From: Diadema setosum | Lineage: Eukaryota; Echinodermata; Echinoidea; Diadematoida; Diadematidae | Assembly: GCA_033980235.1 (NCBI GenBank) | Contig: CM067066.1 | Location: 32,148,180 to 32,212,179, forward strand | Direction: 5' to 3' | DNA: 64,000 nucleotides | Part shown: piece by piece, positions 14,375 through 27,300 of the stretch | How the letters are laid out: each line of letters opens with the position of its first letter | How positions within the stretch are numbered: position 1 is the stretch's first letter | The notes under the pieces: generated by a model | The model's input: the letters and a program-made list of their open reading frames with translations, nothing else | Told to the model about the DNA's origin: nothing | Database searches by the model: none | Position numbers and translations under genes: made by a program

Positions 14375-14621
14375 ATGCCGCGACCAAACAAACTCGATGG
14401 CCTGGAGATGAACAATCTCCAGCCAAAGCCGAGGGGCAACATGAGCCCCCGCTCACCCCTCACGCCCACCATCAAGCTCTCGCGGCCCCCCAGTAGCCTG
14501 GAGCGACACTCCGCCCTTTCCTTTACCCTCGTCAATGCCACGGAGGAGGTGGACCTGGTCAACGGGGGATTCATCAGCAACGACAAGCACAGCCACCCAC
14601 TACATCCTAACGGAAATGGAG
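14375..14621 (+). CDS. CNGB1: CNGB exon 1: start, Pro/Ser-rich N-terminus
   Basis: Encodes residues 1-82 and one base of codon 83. The segment is cytosolic and low complexity, rich in Pro, Ser and Asn, with [13 protein letters not shown] proline-directed phosphorylation candidates. No known domain. Donor GAG|GTATGG. The following intron (14622-16013) has no repeat or ORF I recognise. Confidence 0.8.
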
Positions 14622-17600
14622 GTATGGCTGCATCATTTCATCGTCTTGGGGCTTTTTGCGAGCTTTAGTATCCACCCATCTGTCATAGACTTTTATCTGA
14701 ATTCCTCAGGATGTTACACTGGTCTAGATGTAGATTTTATTGAGTTGCATTCAGATGTGGTGCAGTGCTATCTATTCTATCAGAAGTCTTTCATACAAGG
14801 TGTATTCAGTTTACTGCTGAAGATCTCACCTCACTCATCAGAGCTGACAGGAACATGGAGGGAAATTTCCCATTAACCCTCTTGATACCATCAGCCTAAG
14901 AATTCAACTGACTTTGTTTGTAGAACATACCGATGGAAAGGAAATAGTTAATGTTGTCCATATGTCTGGAAATGTGCCAGAGGGGATTGAACTTTATTCA
15001 CATTGCCAGGTCTATGTTCAGAATGTGTTTTGCTGTTTACTTGGGAACAGAGTTATGGGGTGACTGCACAATGAGCACATTTGGCATCTGATGGGAAAGA
15101 CAAATTATGGGTAAAGCATTGGTTGGCCCCATGTCAACGTAAAGATACTAATGGCAACTCTTGTCACAAAGTTATTTCAAAGTGATGGTTTTTAGAGTAC
15201 TGAATGCAGTGCGAGAAAAACCTGGTGGAGTAAGTACCTACAATCTATGAAATCAAAGGGAATGATCAAAATAAGTCAGGGACAGAATGGGATGAGGAAA
15301 GAGCTCTGATTGACTGAATGTCACAAGGCATTATACTGTGGTTACCATGGGAACCAAAAGTCTTCATGCTGTCTCTACTAGAAGTTCTTGGGGTGTTTTT
15401 GGGTTTTTTTTAAAGGAGGAGTTTGAATTGAAAAAGCTTCTTTGTACATGAGAATAATGGTTTCTCTTCAGCACAAGATTCAGATAGTTATATCTTGGAA
15501 TGTGACATTGGTATGAAAGGGTTCTACCAGTTTATGATATTTATGCTCTGTTGAAGTTATACAGGACCCTGAGAGTATGATCCCAAGTGTGATAGTCTGA
15601 TAGAAGTTGAATGGTGGACAAGGCATATTGTACAATCTATATGTTGTGTATATACATGAACCAGAAAGTGGTTAACAAATTCACAAAAGTATGACAGATG
15701 CAATCTTTGGGAATTTAGACAAGTAGTATACAGTTACAGGCCTAAGGATTGTTCCTTTGAAAAACAGGACACAATGCTCCCATCCTCTCCCACCCCGCCA
15801 TATGTGTAACCCCTGCAATCATGAATGTTGTTTTCACAATGTAAGTCCTACCATAGGTTTCTTATCTGCCTCCCAGGCAAACAATGTCTTATCATGTGAC
15901 ACTCTGTATACATCACATGAAATCAAAATAAATGTGGAGACTATACCATCACCATTTCTTCTGGTCCACAAACTTTTCACAAAGTTTCTTAACCAACCTC
16001 CATTGACTTGCAGTGGCTAAAACTGACAGTGAGCCAGCAAACAAGAGAAGCAGCAGCAGTATAGCCTCCCCACACTTCCCATCCCCCGTCGAGTCTTGGA
16101 CCAGCTCGGGTGGGTCTGTGACGGTGAACCACACCAATGGAGATGTTGCGGGTCTCCAGAACAGGTGCATGACCTTTGCTGCTAGCACACCATTGTATGA
16201 TCTTAAAACAGATAACTGTGAAAGACAGGCAACATACATTTTGCAATATTTTCCTTGATGTTTTCTCAAATTTCTTTACAGGATTTAGAGCATTATTATA
16301 CTTGTAGGCCTACTGTTTAGAGAAATTGAAAGACGAGTGGACAAATGGTTCACAAATATATAGTTGTCCACTCTTGTTTCTTCTAAATTGTCTAATTTTT
16401 GAGAATTTTAGATCTATGATGGAAAAGATGCTAATGAAAATAGAGAGAAAATTAGTTATTTTATGGACAAACAGGTTGATACAAATGAATAGACGTATAT
16501 ATAGAGAAATATATTGAAAGCAAATGAGAGAAGACTGCAAGATATAGACAGATGAAGAGATAATGTATCTGTTATGAATAGAAGGCTGAATAGAGGTACA
16601 CACATCCTTTGAATTGTAACTGCAAAGTAAATGTGCTATTTCTATAGAATGCCATTCAACATAATATTATAGAGCAGCAGCCATCAAATGTTTTGATATT
16701 CCCCATCGTTTTGTGAGAACTCTCAAAGCTGTAAGTTTTCCATTTGCTTCTGATAAATATGTTTTTACAGCATAGTTTATATTACTATGCTAAAGGTTGA
16801 CTTAGAATAACAAATCAGGATACCACTTGTTTTATCATGAAAAGCTGCATCGAGCTTATTCTTGAACACCACTGACAAGGTTTCCTTGAGTGATGATTGC
16901 TATACTCTGGTTTCTAAATTTTCATTTCATTTCATTAATTTCATTTTATGTTTGTAATTAATACTCCTTTTAACTGATGCTGTAGCCTGTCCTGTCCTGA
17001 AAGAGAATGAAGATGAGTGCATTGATGATGAGTGAACAAGACATGATATGGAAATCCTTGTTGGCTTCATTCTCACTTTTTGATCCCAGGAATGCAGCAT
17101 TTACGGTATCCCAGAGCCTCCGGCCCCCAAACAACACGGGGAAGTCGAAACGCCACAGTCTGCCTCTTCCTGGCTGCGTGGACTCCGCCAGTCTGTACAG
17201 CAAGTCATCCGGCAGCTCCCTGTCTCTCAAGGTAAGGGCATCCCTGATGATGGAGATGGATGATAATGGTAGTCGGGGGCCACGCCCAGCTAGCCTTGCT
17301 TTCAGACTGTGTAGACATATCATCAGACTGGTGTGTTTTCTCCTATGACTTCAGATTCTGACACAATAAGATGAGTCATGATGTGATTGTAAACTGCGGT
17401 AACCTGAAATGTGCCCTGTATGGTTTGACAGTATATGTTATCAGTATGCAGTATCTAACCACATGCAGCCACATGTTTATGACCACTTTATAATTATTTT
17501 CAGTAGCACATAAAAAACCCCAAATAACCTTTTTTTTTGTAATATTGGCTATCAAGGAAAATATTGAGATGTTTTGGTGAGAAGCACAAACATACAGAAA

Positions 17601-20600
17601 TACTTGGTGTTATTATTGCCATTATCCTAGACTGTGGAGAATGTAGTCATCATCATAATGATTTTCTTTGCATGTTAGGATGTGACTGATGTGTCCAATG
17701 GTGGCCCTCACACCAATGGTGACAGCTCCCACAGTGTCAACCTGCTCCCACACAGCTACCCATCACCCAGCAAGAGCAGTGTGTCGCCGTGGAAACGCCT
17801 CTTTAAGAGGAAAACGTCCATTGGGAGCGAGCCGAGCAGTTTCAGCGATGCCAGTTGGATAAGCGGGTGTGAAATTGTTTCTCTCTGCTGTCATTTCATG
17901 TGTTGGGTTTCCACTATGCAAAATCTTTCTCCAGTAATTGTCATCATTTTCTCTAATCTTGAAATAGGTCTAATTGATGGATATCATTTTAAGATCAAAT
18001 TAAAATCATTCAGTTTCCAGTTATGTATGATCAACCTTTGCTCTCTTTACATAGTAATCTGTTACATCACAAAGCTGCACTATGCTGACTGTAAGCAAAA
18101 TCTTTCAAATTCACATCAAGAAGGGAAATTCAGTGAGATTTCTGTGCAAGCCAAGGGCAGACTTGGGAGATATTGACAAACACTTTGTTTCATCTAATTT
18201 GCATAATAGTGACTGATATCACTGTTACACTGTATTTGTAGGTATACCAACTTCTAAAATTCCAAACATATCAGTATATGCCATTATTTTATTATTTCAT
18301 TGAAATTTCACTGTTTTTGGGATGTGATTTGAATTTGTATCAAGTCAACTTGTAAGCACACTGTATTTTGTTCTCAAATTGCTGAAGTTTCAAAATCTTA
18401 GCAAATATTATTGTATTTCAACTTCAAATGCAATGAGGACATCAAAATTTATGAATTATTATTTTCAATTTTTTCCAGAGCTGAACTTGATGATGCAAGT
18501 GACAGGAAACCGAGACTTCAGACCCTGGTTCGGTCCATCACGCGACGGGTCGGTAAACTGAGGAACAATGAGGTGGCACCCTTGTCCTCACAAAACTCCA
18601 GTCTGGCCCCGCCCCCGGCTGCACCAGAGTCAAACAATAGTGAGTTGGGATTTGTGTTGGTACCCCCAGCCCCTCCCCACCCCCCAAAAAACACTTTTTT
18701 GTGACTTTTATTCTGTTATAATCTCTCTCTTTGTCAATCACTTCCTCATTGTCTCTCACTCTGTCACTCTCAATATATATCCACTCTCTCTGTCTCTCTC
18801 TGTTATATATGATATACATCATTATTTCTCTATCCTGTCTATCCATATATATTTATGTATATTTATGTATATTATTGTCTCTTTATCTCTCTGAGTTTTA
18901 TATCACTTGATCTTCTATTGGCTGCTGTCAGAGAGGAAATCTAATTTCATTAAAGTAGCATATGAGAAAGATTATATAATGTCATTTTTTTGTCATTTGC
19001 TCATGGCTATATATCAGATATTTGTTGAGAGGAAACCTTTGCTGCATCCTTGCTCTTATAAGAAAATAAAGTTCCAATTGATTCTAGTGCAATTCAGCAG
19101 AGGATGTGTCCATTGCTGTAAGATTTCATCATATATTTTACCCTTTATCAATCATTGCTTCAAGTGTATGCTCACAAATAGGCTCTCTCTCTCTCTGAGA
19201 TAACACATGATGTTGTGTATATATACCGTTTACATTCTTTGTTGTTCATCTGCCTTTATGTAGCCCTCAAACCAACCAGTGTACGCAAGAGGTTGGACTC
19301 TTTCGCTCCGAGCAGCATTGGGGATGTGGCGGACGAGATTCACTTCAAGAACTTGAAGATCGGTCATTTCTCTGGTCTCCTGGATCGCATCAAGTCCATC
19401 CGATTTCCAGAGTACTTTGACCCCCTAGGTAAATCACACCTCACGACATTGCTGTTGGGGCGACAAAACCTCATATCTCAAAATATGTCAAATGTTCAGC
19501 AGAGCAAAAAAAAGGAAGCCAAAGTACTGTAACAATGGTATCACCTTTCCTTGGACATGCTGTGGTGGCTTCATTTGTGGGATAAGACAGCTAGGAATTG
19601 TACAGAATATCGCCGATTGCCTAAAAATTAATCCAGAAAAGTGATTTTTACTACTTTCAAAGTTGTCACCAAAATTTGAGATACAAAGTCTTGTCAGCCC
19701 AGCAACAAGTCATACAGGCATGTACTTGATGGTCTTTTCATTTAGACAGCATTGTTTGTCACAGTGCACAAGTCCTCTCATTTATTGTATTAAAGTTTTC
19801 TTTTTATTTTCTGCAGAGGTGTCCTATGCAGGTTTTAGCTTCAATTCTTGGTGGGCCCCTCAATAAGTTTTATTCTCTCTTACATTTTTTTTTTGCATCA
19901 GTCTTTTTCCTCTTACAATGCTGTGTTGATAGGTACTTTTGCAATCCTTTTGAAAACTGTATGCTCTTGCATTAAACAAGTTTGCCAATATCTCTCGACA
20001 CTCATTCTTCAAATAACATTCAACATAGTGTGTCTTTTCTGTGTGAATAAAAACTCTTAATGTGAAATATCACATTATTTGACATTGAGGGTTATCACAT
20101 TATTCTAATACTGTTATCAAAAGTGTCAAATCAGTCAGTATTTCCTGCTGGAATTCATTTTTGTGTACAAAATCACATTTATTAATATAGCAATAACCTT
20201 ATGAAGCTGTTTTCACTATTGGCTTATAGTGGAGAGAGAGAGCGAGCTACACAGTCGTCATTATGCATGAAATTGTCACAGCTATCAGGAGCTATCTATT
20301 CAAGGTCAAACAGTTATTGGCAGCTACACAATGCACAATGACAACTTTCAGGTTTGATTGACAGCGACCTTCTGTCATCCTGACAGTGTCGGGACAAAGT
20401 CATTGGGATGAGTAAGCCCAGAAAATCCTAGTTACCTATCTCAGATGAGTAGAGCATTATATTGCATGACAGCAAATGCTAAAAGATTGTCAAGAAGTGT
20501 CAATAAACTCTTACCAAGTTTCATTCATTCCTCCTTTTGGCCAAAATGTACTTTGCTTCATGGAGTTATATTTTTCTGAAGGGAAAATGAAATCAAAGTT

Positions 20601-20977
20601 CAAGGAAATGGATATCAGTGTTTGTGCAGTATTCATGTATAGGGAATCCTATTTTTGTATATTGTAGTTCTTCAGCTGCAAAGAATAAGAAAAAAAAAAT
20701 CTGGTAATGTTGAAACTACTGTGTATATTATGCCTATATGAATATCACTATGATAGTGATAGTGATCCAAAAAGGTACAAATTCAGATGGTCCAACTGCA
20801 TGTTATCTGGGGGGAATTATGGGGTCATAGAAATGAAGCTTGTACAGAAGTAATATGGTATAGTAAGTCTCCCCTATCAAAGTAATTGGTCAAAGGAAGG
20901 TACAAACAATGGACATAATTTATGCAGGAATTTGCAGCTGGATTTGCAGAGGTACCCCCCCCCCCACACACGCACAT

Positions 20978-21035
<58 letters not shown>

Positions 21036-21306
21036 ACCATGCCAGTATTGTCATCTATGTTGCAGGGTGGGTCAAGGGCAGAGTGTATGGTTTTCTTTGT
21101 AGTGGTCAAGAATGAAAGCTTTACAAAGCAAAACAAAAAGAGTAGGCCTATTGAACCAAACCCGATCTTTGTTTACCGCAGAATACTGATACGCCCGTTT
21201 TCAATTCTAGATGAGAAAAAGGAAGAAAATGAACTAGAGATGGATGGATAGAGTGGGGGAGAAAGGTGAGAGATAGAGAATGAAAGAAAGAGAAGAAGAA
21301 GAAGAC

Positions 21307-21373
<67 letters not shown>

Positions 21374-24300
21374 CCTGTTTCCCGGGCAGAGTACCAGCAC
21401 TTACATTTGTAAGCACCTACATATACTGTTTATCAAGTAGGACATTGATGAGTGCCATTGATACACGGGTTTACTGGGGAATTGATCATTACTTCCGTCG
21501 CATACCCTGGGAGCAAGTTTAACCACATGCATGGAGGCGACGTCTCACTTTCCTTAGGTTATACTATACCCAGGGCTCGACACTAACGGTGGCCCGGTGG
21601 CCCAGGGCCACCAAAAATGAAAGTCGAGCCACCAAATTTGAAAAAAAGGGCAAATTTGGTGGCCCGCCTCGGGCCACCAAAATTTTTTGAAAAGTATGTC
21701 AATAAATTCGTAACTTTGTGCGCCGGAAATTAGCCGTTATTTGTTTAAAGGATGGATGAAAAGGACTGAACGAGTGCCTGAGAGTGAGTGTTGCAAGTTT
21801 GTTGAAGTCTATTTATGAGTAGATAAGTCCAACTTCTAATTCTTACTATCATGAAACTTAAATATTTGACTCATTAAAAAAAAAGACTTTTGATGTTTTT
21901 TTTTTTTTTGGGGGGGGGACACCAAAATTTTCTCTCGGGCCACCAAAAATTTGAAATTTAGGATTTTGGTGGCCCCATTGGGCCACCAAACAAAAAAGTT
22001 AGTGTCGAGCCATGCTATACCCAATATAATAATGCAGTGGTTTGTAACAGATGTGTTAAGAAACTATGTAAGTGCATGTTGATTTGTGTTCATTCATGAC
22101 ACCCTAAACATCACTTATGTGGCTAAACGAATGTCTTAATAGTTTTTCAACAATTTTCTGCAGATTACATGGCACACCCACAAACAAAAACAACAACAAA
22201 AAACCTTCCAAAGCAAGATTCTCCTCATCTGTCAATCATTGCTTAAGTACTTGTATGTTTAACAATAGACATTACAGGGAGCACACGTACACACACATAT
22301 CCCCTATATACATATATTAATATGTTCATATATTATTGATGCATCTATATATTTATGGATTTATTTTTCATGTATTATATATTCATACAGTTATATATCT
22401 GTGTATTTATATTATATTTATATATTTATATGTTCTTATGCAAGTGCATGTGTGCACATGTAATTTAATAACAGTATGTTTTGTAGGTTTGGCACGCTCC
22501 CATGGGATAGAAGCTATTATTTGGAAAAGCGCCCAAATTCTGTATTGTTGGACCAAAAGCCTGCTTCATGTTCTCATATGGACGTGACGTCATACAGCCT
22601 ACATGCTGCATTCAATGGGGATGAACTTGAAGAATGTGATATCTTGTGGTTTTCAGCTTGCTGGCTGTTTGCCCTGTCAGCATAAATATTGCATGTACTG
22701 GGAGTGAAGTCCTGTAAAAGAGCTGTATCTGATAACAATAAAGAATGCCTCAACAGCTAGAAAGCAATTAAAATTAGTTGTTTAGGATGTGACTGCCAAG
22801 GGCAGCCCTGTATGTACTTCCTACATTTGCTGGGAGCAATCATTATGAATCCAAAAGGTTGCGTGTACTTCCCATTAAAAAACAACAATAACAAAAACAA
22901 ACAAACAAACAAACAAACAAACAAAAAGCTGCTGATCAGTATTGTGAGTAATTATTAGTATTAAAATCTGAATACTTGCACATTGAAGATGCTTCAGATT
23001 TGGATATAAATTAAAAAAAAAATTATAGTTTGGTTCAGAAGACCAGGTGATGATCGATGAGCTTTGATTTTCATCCCCATGCAACTATGATGGTGGTTTT
23101 TATTTAGCTCACCTGAGCCAAAGGCTCAAGTGAGCTATTGCGATCGCCCTTCGTCCGGCGTCCGTCGTGCGTCGTCCGTCGTCCGTCGTGCGTCGTCCGT
23201 CGTCCGTCGTCCGTCGTGCGTAAACTTTTTACATTTTCATCTTCTTCTTGAAAACCCCAAGACCGATTTCCATCAAACTTGGCAGGTAGCATCCCTAGGG
23301 GGTTAGGAACTCAATTTGTTAAAATGGGCACCATGCCCCGCCCAGGGGGCCCCCAGGGGGGCCCAAACCCCCCAAAATTAAGGAATCTGTAAAAATCTTC
23401 TTCTCTAGAACCAGAAGTGATAGAGCTAAGTTAATACTATGAGTTAGTACATTGATGACTGTAGTTTCAAGTTTGTTCATGGCAGAATCAGGGGTGCCCT
23501 CCTTGGGACCCAGGGGAGGGGGGTGGGGAGTGGTCCTAATGGGGCCTAAATTGTACATTTTCATCTTCTTCTTGAGAACCCCATGACCCATTTTCACCAA
23601 ACTTGGCAGGTAGCATCCCTAGGGGGTTAGGATCTCAATTTGTTAAAATGGGCACCATGCCCCACCCAGGGGGCCCCCAGGGGGCCCCAAACCCCCCAAA
23701 ATGAAGAAATCTTTAAAAATCTTCTCTAGAATCAGAAGTTATAGAGCTAAGATAATACTATGAGTGAGTACATTAATGACTGTAGTTTCAAGTTTGTTCA
23801 TAGCAGATCCAGGGGTGCCCTTCTTTGGGGGGGGGGGGGGGGGTTGGGAAGGTCCAAATTGGGGCCTGAATTGTACATTTTCCTTTCATCTTCTTCCTGA
23901 AAACCTCATGATGGATTTTCGTCAAACTTGGCAGGTAGCATCCCTAGGGGGTCAGGATCTCACTTTATCCAAATGGGCACCATGCCCCACCCAGAGGGCC
24001 CCAGGGGCCCCCAATCCCCCCAAATTAAGGAATCTTAAAAAATTGGGGCCCTTTTTTTTATTATACATTTTCATCTTCTACTTGAGAATGCCTGGTCAAA
24101 TTTTAGTAGAGCTGTGAATAATTTAGATTAGTGACTGCGTGAAAGGTGAACTTACGATACTCAGGTGAGCGCTAGACCCGCGGGTCTCTTGTTAAAAGAT
24201 AGCATTGTGATAATGCAAGTGATTGACAAAATTCCCTACATTGACGTAAATAAGCACTGAATAAATCAGTGTTTCAGAAGTAGCCATGATAAAATCATGG

Positions 24301-27300
24301 GCATACATATTCAGGCTGGATTCGAACCAGCAACCTCTTGACAATCGAACAGGCATCTCATCCATGAAACCACCGAGCTTGCACTGTGAACAGCCAGTGC
24401 TGGTTCTAACACCTTAAACCACTCGACACAGGACGAGAATTTCATTAATTTGAAGAAATACACAGTACCTGATACAAACCTTTCAATTGATTTATGTGTG
24501 GTATATCTGCATACTGGTTTCCAAAAACTGTGCAGGAGGCGTTTGGATTGCCTGGCTCTGTGTTGTCACGCTGGCATTTCTCTACAATGCCATTGTCATC
24601 TTCTTGCGCGGCTCATTCGGTGACGCGTACCAGCGCCCGGATAATCTGGCCTGGTGGCTGGTCTTTGACTACCTGTGCGATTTCATCTACCTGATGGACA
24701 TGCTGCTCTTCAGGGCTCGCCTCATGTTCTTTCAGTCTGGCCAAGGCATTGTGAGTATAAATAGACAGCAGTGTTCATAACGTGAAGCAAAGCATTTGAA
24801 AGGATGGTACAGTTTCGGTTGAGATGGAGTGTGACATTTCTAACATTTTTTTTTATGATGATTTCTTGAAATAAAGAGAAATTTCTTATGAAATATGACA
24901 GACCATATAATTCAGAGAGGAATTCAAAGCTTGATGAAAACTGGTTTTTGAATGGCTGAGATATCCGAAACAAAGCAAGTCTAATAAAAGGTGGGACCCA
25001 CCTTTTATTGTGATTGCTTTGTTTTACTTTGTTTTTGGATATCTCAGCCATATTTCAAAACCGATTTTCAGCAAATAAACTTTGAATTCCTCTTGAAATT
25101 GTATGTTTTTAACATTTTATGAAGAGATTTAAAGTGAGATACATAAAGTAATTCACAAAATGTTAAAAGTGAATTCTCACCTCAACCAATACTATACCAC
25201 CCTTTAAAGGGGAGTGATTGCTCTATGTCGAAGTTGAGATAAAAAAAAGGTAAATTATCACACATACTGTGTGAGCAGAGCAGTTAGAGTTTCATTTGAT
25301 ACAGTGGGATTGAAAAAAAGAGAAACTTCACAATTAAAATGTTCTTTGCATGTTATGCAATATCATAAGACAGTAATATCAGAGATCAAAATTTGTCTTC
25401 AAAGGCCCTCCTGCTGGGGCTTCTCTTGCAGTTACTACAGCAAGAGTACCTTTGTCAGGGCCGAGGGTGCTCCCCCCCCCCCCAACTTTTTTTGCACAAT
25501 ACATAGGAATTTTTGTTTTGTTTTGCTTGTTAGCTGATGAAACCGGAAGTGGCAGCAGAAGTTGCACTGAAAGCCTTTTTTTTTTTGCTTGCTTGTTAGC
25601 TGATGAAATCTGGTAGTGGCACCAGATATATAAACTGCCCCCCCCCCCCCACTTTAGAAAACGTGGTGCCAGCCATGTTTGTCAATGCCTGGCTCAACCC
25701 CCAGTCTTTGGCAGCTGTACGCAGTGATATATTGTGTGTTGGAGACAAATTTGGTTGGCTGCTGGTTTCATCAGATATAAGTGACTGTAATATGATAGAT
25801 CTTTAACTTGTAATTAGTCAAATCCTGGGGAATGTGTACTGGTTAAATGAAGCAGGTAGTTTGCAGCTATAGACCTTCATCTACTTTGATAGGTTTGATT
25901 GTATTAAATGAAGACAAATCATTATTGTGATTTAAGCAGGTATTTTGGCATTGACATTGTTCCTATACCCTGAGCTCAATACTAATTTTCTTTGTCTGGT
26001 GGCTCATTTGGGCCACAAAAAATTATCGAATTTGAAATGTTGGTGGCCAGTCAGGGAAAATTGGCAATCTATTTTAAATCTTAGTTTCCCAATTGAGTCG
26101 CAAAAAGATAATACTTTTTGAAAGTTTGGTGACCTGAGGTAAATTTTTGATGGCCCTGTGCAACCAGGACACCACAAATTTTGAGCCTTGCTGTATGCCT
26201 CTTTTAAAATTAATGATGGCGTGGTTTTACAGTTAGTGTCACCATTAGGCTGTTGCTTGGTTTGAATCTTTATTTTCAAACAGTTGGATATTTTTTTTTT
26301 GGTGCTGTATATATCCATTTCCTCTAGCATTGACATTCATACAGATGTGTTGTAAATATTATTGTGAGTTTGTTATTGACAACTGACACCTCAGCAACAA
26401 CTGGAATACTCACAGCTGATTGATGTTTTTTTTTTTTTTTGACTGCTGCCATATGGCAACTGAAATATGAGATTTGCAAATATGACAATATTAAAAAGCA
26501 TATTCATGAAAGTGGGTCTTTTGTAATAGTAGAGGCAGCAGTTGGAAAATTGTTATTTTGCCACCCCTTTTGCTCTCCCCACAGACCGACAAAAGATGCA
26601 TGCTGACCCACTACACTTCATCTCAACTTTTCAAGGTGAGCAGTTATTTGTACAGCATCCCCTCAGCATATTAATATGAACTGTGCTTTAACCCTTTTTC
26701 TATTATCTTACGCTTGTATTTTTCTTTTGGTATATGTATGTATGTTTTCTATTGCTGTGGTGATGGCCATTGATCTGTCTGGATTACAACACATGGCAGT
26801 GCTGATGAAAATGTTTTTATGCTGTGATTATATGGAATTATCCTCTTCATAGATGGTAACAAAATCATTATTACTATGGTGATGAGGATAATAATGATCA
26901 TTGTTATCATCATCATTACAATCATCTTTATCATTACTAGTATTGTTAGTATTACTTCTACATTTACTTTTCAATCTTGGCAACATTGATTCCTATTTTA
27001 ATCATTCAAATGATTAATCAATCAATTTATCATTCAGTCAAGCAATCAATCAATTGGTCATTTGATTGAACAACAATCAATCAGTCAATCAACTAGTCAG
27101 TCAGTTATAGTTGATCAGTAAATCAATTAATCAGTGGATGAGTCATGTAATCAAATCCATCATTAGATGAATCAAGCCCCAAATCAGTTGCTTAAAGGAC
27201 AAGTTCACCTTCATAAACATAAGGATTGAGAGAATGCAGCAATATTAGTAGGTCACATCAGTGAAAGTTTGAGGAAAATCAAACAATCGATGCAAAAGTT

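Noticed and set aside
17682..18176. Reading frame of exon 4 extended to 164 codons
   Set aside because: The frame simply runs into intron 4; the donor at 17867 and the phase match to exon 5 define the true end.
20909..21251. Reading frames of His/Thr and Val/Cys runs
   Set aside because: Translations of the CA and GT microsatellites.
22476..22685. Acceptor-like TTTTGTAG followed by a 69-codon frame in intron 6
   Set aside because: Exons 6 and 7 join in phase without it and it matches nothing in CNG channels.
23157..23222. CRISPR-like short repeats (GTCGTCCGTC)
   Set aside because: Pure tandem repeat without spacers, in animal DNA.
24314..24400. Possible intact tRNA gene on the minus strand
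   Set aside because: The B box is perfect but the acceptor stem and anticodon arm do not pair; better explained as a SINE head.
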